Below, one piece after another: positions 7,300 to 12,906 of a stretch of DNA of 21,013 nt; within the stretch, counting starts at the first letter, position 1; each line of letters starts with the position of its first letter. The notes beneath the pieces were generated by a model. That model saw nothing but the letters and a program-made list of their open reading frames with translations. It did not search any database and had not been told where the DNA came from. This DNA is from a virus. The translations under genes and the position numbers were made by a program. The stretch spans positions 1 to 21,013 of the IMG/VR virus record IMGVR_UViG_3300032296_001925. One strand, given 5' to 3'.

Positions 7300-7586
7300 A
7301 CGCAACAGACACACAAGTAGGCGGTTAGCACTACAAAGACATGGCGATCCAGCCGGTGGACTACATCCACAAGAACAACCTGTCGTACCTTGAGGGCAAC
7401 GTGATCAAGTACATCACGAGGCACCGGAGCAAGGGTGGTAAGGCGGATGTCGAGAAGGCACTGCACTACTGCCAACTTATACTAGAACTTGTATATAACG
7501 AGGTGAGCGAGCCGGTGGTTATCACTGTGCCAGAGCCGTCGAAACCGAGACGCGGTAGACCGCCCGGCAAGAAGCGGAGCAAGTGA
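7296..7586 (+). CDS. DUF3310 protein interrupted by an in-frame amber codon
   Basis: The frame from ATG 7296 reads MNATDTQVGG, then TAG (7326-7328), then HYKDMAIQPVDYIHK. DUF3310 proteins have the N-terminal signature VGG-x-HYK-x-M-x-IQP, so the amber codon replaces exactly the variable residue between VGG and HYK. The rest is intact: LEGNVIKYITRHRSKGG and KALHYCQLILEL are typical. The C-terminus carries RRGRPPGKK, an AT-hook-like DNA-binding tail. ATG 7296 has GGAG 8 bases upstream and an ATGA overlap; the internal ATG 7341 has no clear ribosome site but could restart translation, giving 81 aa. Possibilities are amber suppression, restart, a recent mutation or a sequencing error. The biochemical role of DUF3310 is unsettled. 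Confidence 0.7.
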
Positions 7587-7587
7587 C

Positions 7588-8046
7588 ATGGACATTCAAC
7601 GAGAACTCGGCAACCTCGGCGTTAACCCAATAAAGTACGACAAGGAAGGGCCGAAGTACTCTATGGCGTCGATTGAAGCGGTAATCGTAAAGAAGATTTT
7701 TATTCAAACCTACTTTAAGGGTATTACGAAGCCTATGAACAACGACATACAAACAGCGATTGACCTCACCCAAGATGCAACCAAACGGTTCTCCATTGCG
7801 TTGGATACTTTTACAAAGACGCATGAGAATTTTGCAGAGAGTGCTAAGAAAGCCAGTTCATCTGTGCGCACCGCAGCAGACACTATGGCCGCCGGATTAG
7901 CTAAGGTTGAGAAGGCCGCAAACTTTGACCGCCTTGAGCGCATGGTTGATTTGCTGGAACGTGCAGCGGCAGCAATGTCTACTCTTGCCGAGATGGAGAG
8001 GTCGGGCCAGCTTACTAAGCTGTCAGAAGCAATCAAAAAAGGGTAA
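7588..8046 (+). CDS. hypothetical protein, 152 aa, extended helical
   Basis: I do not recognise a family. After about 45 N-terminal residues of mixed character, the rest is a long amphipathic helical region rich in Ala, Glu and Lys (ESAKKASSSVRTAADTMA, LERMVDLLERAAAAM), suggesting a coiled coil or helical bundle. The start follows the DUF3310 stop by one base. It is the second gene upstream of the 36-bp repeat array. No cysteine motif, signal peptide or membrane helix. Confidence 0.6.
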   Translation: MDIQRELGNLGVNPIKYDKEGPKYSMASIEAVIVKKIFIQTYFKGITKPMNNDIQTAIDLTQDATKRFSIALDTFTKTHENFAESAKKASSSVRTAADTMAAGLAKVEKAANFDRLERMVDLLERAAAAMSTLAEMERSGQLTKLSEAIKKG

Positions 8047-8051
8047 GCCAA

Positions 8052-8282
8052 ATGAACAGAGACGACACACGATTCATCCTTCCTGATTCTTTCGTTCGGG
8101 AGAAACCGGAGTGGACGAAGGACGTGGACAAGCACGTCAAAGCCTTTCTCAAAAAGGGCGGCAAGATATATCAGGCAGAAATGGGCGAGAGCTTTTACGC
8201 CAAGCACTACCAAGCAGGCAACAAGCACGCCTTCGTCATCAACCCGAATAAAGATAGAGCCGCCGTGCTGAAGAAACCCTGA
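8052..8282 (+). CDS. hypothetical small protein, 76 aa, directly upstream of the repeat array
   Basis: A basic protein (VDKHVKAFLKKGGKIYQ) with unknown function; the N-terminal MNRDDTRFILPDSFV suggests a soluble globular fold. Its last codons are shared with the first in-register repeat B of the array (AGAAACCCT at 8272-8280), so coding and array sequence overlap. The ribosome site is weak (AAAGGG about 10 bases upstream). Whether it takes part in the neighbouring guide-array system is unknown. Confidence 0.55.
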   Translation: MNRDDTRFILPDSFVREKPEWTKDVDKHVKAFLKKGGKIYQAEMGESFYAKHYQAGNKHAFVINPNKDRAAVLKKP

Positions 8283-9054
8283 TATCCGAAGCGAGTCAAA
8301 AGCCCAAAGGAAACCAAGATGGCATAACGAGTCAAAGCCGGTAAGAAATCCAACCATGCGGAACGAGTCAGTGAGGAATAGAAACCCAGATAAAAGAAAC
8401 GAGTCATGTAGTTTGAGAAACCCAGCATTACAAAACGAGTCAACCGAACGGAGAAAACCTTAGTTTCGAAACGAGTCAAGACTGAGTAGAAAACCAACCC
8501 GAAAGAACGAGTCATGGACATTTAGAACTCCATAAGTCAAAAACGAGTCAAAATCACTGAGAAACCCGGGATCGTCAAACGAGTCAGTACTGAGTAGAAA
8601 ACCATCAGAAGGAAACGAGTCAATATAGTGAATGAAACCAACTTAACGGAACGAGTCAAAAGAATGTAGTAACCCTACAGATCGAAACGAGTCATTGATT
8701 GAAAGAAACCCAGCCTCCAGTAACGAGTCAATGCCAGTAAGAAATCCAACCACGCGAAACGAGTCAGGAATGGGTAGAAAACCAACCCCAAAGAACGAGT
8801 CAGATTACCTGAGAAACCCAATGATCCCAAACGAGTCATGGAGCCAGAGAAACCCAACGATTCCAAACGAGTCAAGTCTGCTAAGAAACCCACAAGCAGG
8901 GAACGAGTCAAAATTGTCAAGAAACCCATGAAGATTCAACGAGTCATTGGGACTTAGAAACCCAACACTGACGAACGAGTCATTAATACCTAGAAACCCA
9001 AAATGTGAAAACGAGTCAGACTGAAATAGAAACCCATTGCGAGTAAACGAGTCA
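8272..9054. repeat. TIGR-like dual-repeat guide array, 36-bp period, 22 copies
   Basis: Repeat A, AACGAGTCA, begins at 8290, 8326, 8362 and every 36 bp to 9046; 21 of 22 copies are perfect and the first reads AGCGAGTCA. Repeat B, AGAAACCCA with variants, begins 18 bp after each A, with one more copy at 8272-8280 before the first A. Both variable segments between them are 9 nt, so each unit is 9+9+9+9. Spacers look unrelated except for a few similar pairs. There is no palindrome and no long CRISPR repeat. The reading frame AAC-GAG-TCA is open by design in the repeats, but I count 6 stops in the spacer codons, about what chance predicts, so it is not a protein repeat. From memory, TIGR arrays of TIGR-Tas systems make 36-nt guide RNAs with two 9-nt spacers. 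Transcribed strand is not shown; all neighbours are rightward. Confidence 0.9.
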
Positions 9055-9063
9055 ATCAACCTA

Positions 9064-9072
9064 AACGAGAGC
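9064..9072 (+). promoter_or_regulatory. hybrid terminal repeat overlapping the ribosome site of the tas-like gene
   Basis: Where the next repeat B would fall (18 bp after the last A) the sequence is AACGAGAGC: the first six bases match repeat A instead. Its GAGAG (9067-9071) is the only Shine-Dalgarno-like sequence before ATG 9080, with 8 bases between. A protein that binds array repeats in RNA could therefore also bind here and control its own translation; that is inference. Confidence 0.45.
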
Positions 9073-9079
9073 AATTAAA

Positions 9080-9943
9080 ATGAGCGATATTAAAATAATG
9101 GTACGCGGTGCATACGACATCCAGAAGTTGCGCATCATGATGGGCAACCGAATCGTTGCGAACTTCAAAGCGAAGCTAGGCCAGAAGCCCGGCATGAGCG
9201 AAGAAGAACTGGAGGAAGCCGAGAAGACAATCCTTGCTTCACTACGTGCGTCCTACAGGAAGATCACCGATGGTGTCACCACACTGCCGAGGCAGTCGAG
9301 CTTCAAAGGCGACGAAGTCATCAGCAGCTACACCGAGTTGGTGCTGGTAGACCAATACCTCAGTCTGGAGCAGCAGGAAGACAAGCAGTTCAGCCGCCTC
9401 AAGAACGTTCTGAAAGACTTCCCGATCTACAACGAGTTCCTTGAAGGCATCTACGGTGTCGGTCCTGCCATGGCCGGGGTTATCGTGTCTGAGATCAACA
9501 TCCACGCTGCACAGTACCCGTCGAGCCTGTGGAAGTACGCAGGACTGGACGTAGCAGGAGATGGCAAAGGCCGCTCGCGCAAGAAGGAGCATCTGGAAGA
9601 GTCCGAGTACATCAACAAGGACGGCGAGACCGCTACCAAGATGGGCATCACCTTCAATCCGTTCCTGAAGACCAAGCTGGTCGGTGTGCTGGGGTCGTCG
9701 TTCATCAAGCAAAGTCCTACCAAGTGCCAGTACCGCAAGATATACGACGACTACAAGCACCGGCTGGAGAACATGCCCGCGCACGCTGACAAGACGAAAG
9801 GCCACCGACACAACATGGCCGTGCGTTACGCGGTGAAACGTTTCCTCGCTGACTTATATGTAGCATGGCGCACGCTTGAAGGACTGCCTGTAGCGACTGA
9901 GTACAGCGAAGGCAAACTGGGCATCATTCACCGAGCCGCGTGA
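9080..9943 (+). CDS. TasA-like, Nop/IS110 C-terminal-domain protein without nuclease domain
   Basis: A 287-aa protein. Residues 123-157 contain GIYGVGPAMAGVIVSEI and SLWKYAGLDV, the hallmark of the Transposase_20 domain (helix-hairpin-helix-like GIGP, then YAGL) found in the C-terminal half of IS110/IS116 transposases and structurally linked to Nop domains. Residues 158-196 are a charged insert; GHRHNMAVRYAVKRFLADLYVAWR (241-264) matches the terminal helices of that domain. Residues 38-110 are long charged helices, suggesting the coiled coil next to a Nop domain. The N-terminal DEDD/RuvC catalytic domain of IS110 is absent, and there is no HNH, so it should bind but not cut DNA. The gene follows the 36-bp array by 25 bp and ends 11 bp before a tiny membrane gene. 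Alternative: a degenerate IS110 relic, disfavoured by the intact frame and the array. Confidence 0.8.
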   Translation: MSDIKIMVRGAYDIQKLRIMMGNRIVANFKAKLGQKPGMSEEELEEAEKTILASLRASYRKITDGVTTLPRQSSFKGDEVISSYTELVLVDQYLSLEQQEDKQFSRLKNVLKDFPIYNEFLEGIYGVGPAMAGVIVSEINIHAAQYPSSLWKYAGLDVAGDGKGRSRKKEHLEESEYINKDGETATKMGITFNPFLKTKLVGVLGSSFIKQSPTKCQYRKIYDDYKHRLENMPAHADKTKGHRHNMAVRYAVKRFLADLYVAWRTLEGLPVATEYSEGKLGIIHRAA

Positions 9944-9954
9944 GGAAAACAAAG

Positions 9955-10056
9955 ATGACCACTGAAGAAAAACTCGGCGCGGTAGGGATGCTGCTGGTAG
10001 TCTTGGCGCTCTGCTACTACCTGCCCCGCTACATCAACTCTCTCTATGGCTTCTAA
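9955..10056 (+). CDS. 33-aa single-pass membrane peptide
   Basis: A short frame with AGGAAA 8-13 bases upstream: MTTEEKLG, then a hydrophobic helix AVGMLLVVLALCYYL (residues 9-23), then PRYINSLYGF. It looks like a small inner-membrane peptide with a cytoplasmic acidic N-terminus. It starts 11 bases after the tas-like stop, so it is probably co-transcribed with it. Phages use such peptides in lysis, superinfection exclusion or host takeover; nothing here decides. A link with the guide system is possible only by position. Confidence 0.5.
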   Translation: MTTEEKLGAVGMLLVVLALCYYLPRYINSLYGF

Positions 10057-10057
10057 C

Positions 10058-10243
10058 ATGCGCGAGACAACACTACCCCACAACTGCCACCTGTGTGGCA
10101 AACCCGCCGACGAAGTCCTCGCTCACGAGGACGACCGCACCGTCCGTGCCGGGTGGCTATGTACTGCCTGCTGGCCGAAAGACGGCGCGTGGACCAAGGC
10201 CATTGGCCGCGAGCGTAGCTACAAGGAGACCCGCCATGACTGA
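10058..10243 (+). CDS. zinc-ribbon-like small protein
   Basis: A 61-aa protein with two CxxC pairs, C10/C13 (CHLC) and C35/C38 (CTAC), spaced as in a small zinc ribbon, and a basic C-terminus (AIGRERSYKETRHD). ATG 10058 follows the previous stop by one base and suits re-initiation; ATG 10046, inside the membrane-peptide gene, would add four residues. No separate Shine-Dalgarno is visible for either. Function unknown; nucleic-acid or protein binding is the usual guess for such ribbons. Confidence 0.6.
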   Translation: MRETTLPHNCHLCGKPADEVLAHEDDRTVRAGWLCTACWPKDGAWTKAIGRERSYKETRHD

Positions 10244-10379
10244 AACAGAATGGGCCGCCTTCATGGCCCGCCTGCAAGAACTCCCGCCCATGGGAGCTAG
10301 ACCTCCACAGAGCACGCAAGACTTCTGGAGAGAGATGGATGCGCTTGCGGACAAAAAGGAAACAGACCAATGGACATAA
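10236..10379 (+). CDS. hypothetical small protein, 47 aa
   Basis: It starts at ATG 10236 with AAGGAGA upstream and overlaps the previous gene by 8 bases; its end overlaps the DNA polymerase start by 10 bases. The product, MTETEWAAFMARLQELPP then a polar tail with DFWREMDALADKK, looks like two short helices. Its main effect may be translational coupling into the polymerase gene. No recognised family. Confidence 0.5.
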   Translation: MTETEWAAFMARLQELPPMGARPPQSTQDFWREMDALADKKETDQWT

Positions 10380-12253
10380 TTACGCTCGATTTTGAAACCT
10401 TTTACAGTAAAGACTTCGGCTTCAAGAAGCTAACTACAGAGCAGTACGTACGCAGCCCCGACTTTGAAGAGATACTGATAGGCATCAAACGCAACAGCGA
10501 AGAAACCATCTGGATAAGCGGCGAGCACGGAGACCTCAAGCAGTATTTGCACAAGCATTACGACTGGGCAAATTCGGCGTTGCTTGCGCATAACACCTTG
10601 TTTGATGGGGCCGTCCTTGCGTGGCGCTTTGGCATACATCCTAAGATGTACCTCGATACGCTCTGCATGGCGCGAGCCATCCACGGTGTAGAAGCCGGCG
10701 GCTCACTAGCCGCGCTGGCGGAAGCCTACGGTATAGGCACTAAAGGTGATGAGGTAGTGCGCGCCGAGGGTAAGCGCAGGGCTGACTTTTCCGCTGAGGA
10801 ACTCAGCGTGTATGCCAACTACTGTATGAATGACGTGAATCTCACTTATGCTCTTTTTGATATATTCATTAACAAGCACAAGTTCCCACACAAGGAACTG
10901 AAGGTCATCGACCTTACCTTGCGGATGTTCATCGATCCTATGCTGGTGCTGGATGTGGCTAAGTTGTCAGACCACTTGGACGCCCTGAAGGACCGCAAAG
11001 AGAATCTCCTCAATGAGTGCGGCATAAGCAAAGACGACCTCATGTCCAACCCGAAGCTGGCTGAGGTGTTGCGGGGTATGGACGTTGTCCCGCCCACTAA
11101 GATCAGCGCGCGTACAGGCAAGGAGACGTTCGCGTTCGCCAAGACCGACGAAGGTTTCAAGGCACTGCAGGACCATGAGGATACCCGCGTGCAGATGCTG
11201 GTAACGGCGCGGCTTGGGGTAAAGAGCACGCTGGAGGAGACGCGCACCGAGCGGTTCATCGACATAGCGACTCGCGGCAAGACGATGCCAGTTCCCATCA
11301 AATACTACGCAGCACACACGGGGCGTTGGGGTGGTTATGACAAGATAAACCTCCAGAACCTCCCGTCACGCGGCAAAGACGCGAAGGTGCTCAAGCAGTG
11401 CATAGTGGCACCCGAGGGATACACCATTATCCAAGCGGACTCGGCGCAGATTGAAGCGAGGGTGCTGGCGTGGTTGGCGGAGCAGAACGATCTGTTGGCG
11501 GCGTTTACGCGCGGCGAAGATGTGTACAAGCAGATGGCTGCCAAGATTTACGGTATCCCCATATCCGAAGTAACCGATGCCTACCGGTTCATAGGTAAGT
11601 CAACGATACTCGGGGCAGGGTTCGGCATGGGCGCGGTACGGTTCCGTGAGCAGCTAAAAGGTTTTGGTGTGGCTATATCGGTCGAAGAAAGCCAACACAT
11701 TATCCGAGCCTATCGGGACGCGCACCCTGCTATTACGTTGCTATGGCGTAACGCCCAGACTGCCTTGCAGGGACTTTACTGTGGAGAAGAATACACGCTC
11801 GGCAGAGCCGGCGTGGTCCGCATGGTGCCGGAAGAGAAGGCTATCCGCATGCCGTCCGGGTTGTTGATCCGGTATCCCGAGCTAAAGGCCAAAGTGTCTG
11901 AAGACTCCTTGACCCCGGAATTCAGCTACAAAACGCGCAGAGGTTGGGAGCGTATTTATGGGGGCAAAATTATTGAAAACCTCACCCAAGGAATCGCCCG
12001 GTGTGTCATAGCGGACCAGATGTTGGAGATAGCCAAGCGGTATAGGGTATTGCTAACCGTTCACGATTCTGTAGTATGTTGCGTGCGCGACGAGGAAGTC
12101 GATGCAGCTGCCAACTATATTGATGCTTGTATGCGATACGTACCGGACTGGGCTAAACACCTCCCGGTTCGTGGTGACGTTGAGGTCGGGAAGAGCTACG
12201 GAGCGTGTGTTAAATGGAAACCAAAACCCCAAGCTGGTCATTCAGCAGCATAA
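10370..12253 (+). CDS. family A DNA polymerase with 3'-5' exonuclease (PolA-type)
   Basis: A 627-aa replicative polymerase with no 5' nuclease domain, the usual phage layout. Exonuclease: DFETF (D7, E9), HNTLFDGAVL (74-83, with D79) and YCMNDVNLTY (151-160, D155). Polymerase: motif A IIQADSAQIEAR (353-364, catalytic D357), motif B from R406 through K410 to F418-G419, and motif C VHDSVV (564-569, D566). Aligning the O helix R-xxx-K-xxx-x, the residue equal to E. coli Phe762 is Leu414. In viral PolA surveys the Phe/Tyr/Leu state at 762 correlates with replication style, Leu being linked to slower or temperate types. The gene overlaps its neighbours at both ends (10 and 40 bases) and begins the replication module. 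Confidence 0.93.
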   Translation: MDIITLDFETFYSKDFGFKKLTTEQYVRSPDFEEILIGIKRNSEETIWISGEHGDLKQYLHKHYDWANSALLAHNTLFDGAVLAWRFGIHPKMYLDTLCMARAIHGVEAGGSLAALAEAYGIGTKGDEVVRAEGKRRADFSAEELSVYANYCMNDVNLTYALFDIFINKHKFPHKELKVIDLTLRMFIDPMLVLDVAKLSDHLDALKDRKENLLNECGISKDDLMSNPKLAEVLRGMDVVPPTKISARTGKETFAFAKTDEGFKALQDHEDTRVQMLVTARLGVKSTLEETRTERFIDIATRGKTMPVPIKYYAAHTGRWGGYDKINLQNLPSRGKDAKVLKQCIVAPEGYTIIQADSAQIEARVLAWLAEQNDLLAAFTRGEDVYKQMAAKIYGIPISEVTDAYRFIGKSTILGAGFGMGAVRFREQLKGFGVAISVEESQHIIRAYRDAHPAITLLWRNAQTALQGLYCGEEYTLGRAGVVRMVPEEKAIRMPSGLLIRYPELKAKVSEDSLTPEFSYKTRRGWERIYGGKIIENLTQGIARCVIADQMLEIAKRYRVLLTVHDSVVCCVRDEEVDAAANYIDACMRYVPDWAKHLPVRGDVEVGKSYGACVKWKPKPQAGHSAA

Positions 12254-12897
12254 AGACGTTCATACAGTGCCCTAAGAAGTATTACCACTTAAAGGTAAAG
12301 AAGGACTACGAAGAGAACTTTGCTACTGAAGCCATACTGTACGGTAATGAGTTCCACAAAGCCGCTGAAGACTACGTTAAAGGCACAGTTGAAACGCTCG
12401 ATCCGAGGTTCAAGTACGCAGGTGAAGTGCTCGACAAGCTGAAGGCCATGCCGGGTCAGAAGTTGTGTGAACACAAGATGGGACTTACGTCCAATCTTGA
12501 GCCGTGTGGTTTCTACGCACCGGATGTGTGGTACCGGGGCATAGCAGACTTGATCGTGCTCAACACTGACCAAGGCATCGCGAAGGTTTTTGATTACAAG
12601 ACAGGGAAGTCCGCGAAGTACGCCGACAAAGGCCAGTTGGAGTTGATGGCACTGAGCGTGTTCGCGCACTTTCCTGAGATCAAAGTAGTGAAGGCTGCTT
12701 TGTTGTTTGTGGTGTGCGAAACGCTGGTAAAGGACAGCTACACCATAGAGAACAAGCCTGAGTTGTGGCGTAAGTGGGGTGCGGAGTACGGGACATTGCA
12801 ACGTGCGTACACCACTAACGTCTGGAACCCGCGCCCTACTGGGTTATGTAAGGCACATTGTGTAGTGACTGAATGCCCACATAACGGTAAACGATGA
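12214..12897 (+). CDS. PD-(D/E)XK exonuclease, RecB/Cas4-like with possible Fe-S cluster
   Basis: A 227-aa nuclease of the PDDEXK_1 type. Motifs in order: WSFSSIKTFIQCPKKYY (8-24), GNEFHKAAEDY (44-54) with His48, GIADLI (109-114) with Asp112, VFDYKTGK (125-132) with Asp127 and Lys129, and GQLELMAL with Gln141. Cys19 near the N-terminus together with Cys212, Cys216 and Cys221 near the C-terminus has the one-plus-three layout of the 4Fe-4S clusters in Cas4 and AddB nucleases. It overlaps the polymerase gene by 40 bases in another frame, so the two are co-expressed. Likely role: end resection or recombination during phage replication. Confidence 0.85.
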   Translation: METKTPSWSFSSIKTFIQCPKKYYHLKVKKDYEENFATEAILYGNEFHKAAEDYVKGTVETLDPRFKYAGEVLDKLKAMPGQKLCEHKMGLTSNLEPCGFYAPDVWYRGIADLIVLNTDQGIAKVFDYKTGKSAKYADKGQLELMALSVFAHFPEIKVVKAALLFVVCETLVKDSYTIENKPELWRKWGAEYGTLQRAYTTNVWNPRPTGLCKAHCVVTECPHNGKR

Positions 12898-12906
12898 GGA
12901 ACTTAT

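Noticed and set aside
7296-7586. Amber codon as evidence of a recoded genetic code (TAG as Gln)
   Set aside because: The helicase gene ends at TAG with the family's normal C-terminus, and no other recognised gene here contains an internal TAG.
8272-9054. CRISPR array
   Set aside because: Repeats are only 9 nt, of two kinds, spacers are 9 nt, and no cas genes (other than a Cas4-like phage nuclease) are present.
8290-9054. Iterons of a replication origin
   Set aside because: Origin iterons repeat their whole length. Here half of every unit is unrelated sequence of fixed length, and a Nop/IS110-like protein rather than an initiator lies next to it. Not fully excluded.
8290-9054. TTGACT hexamers on the reverse strand of repeat A as repeated -35 boxes
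   Set aside because: They arise from TGACTCGTT when the neighbouring spacer base allows it; at 16-18 bp distance there is no TATAAT-like box.
8272-9074. 12-residue protein repeats (NESxxxRNPxxx forward; LTRF-type repeats on the reverse strand) across the array
   Set aside because: 36 bp is a multiple of three, so any frame gives a repeating peptide. In the AAC-GAG-TCA frame I count 6 stops among about 132 spacer codons, close to the 6 expected by chance, so coding selection is absent.
9080-9943. IS110-family insertion sequence
   Set aside because: Only the C-terminal domain type is present; the catalytic DEDD domain is missing, and I see no second element boundary or bridge-RNA-like flank. 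The frame is intact, so it is not a decaying transposase.
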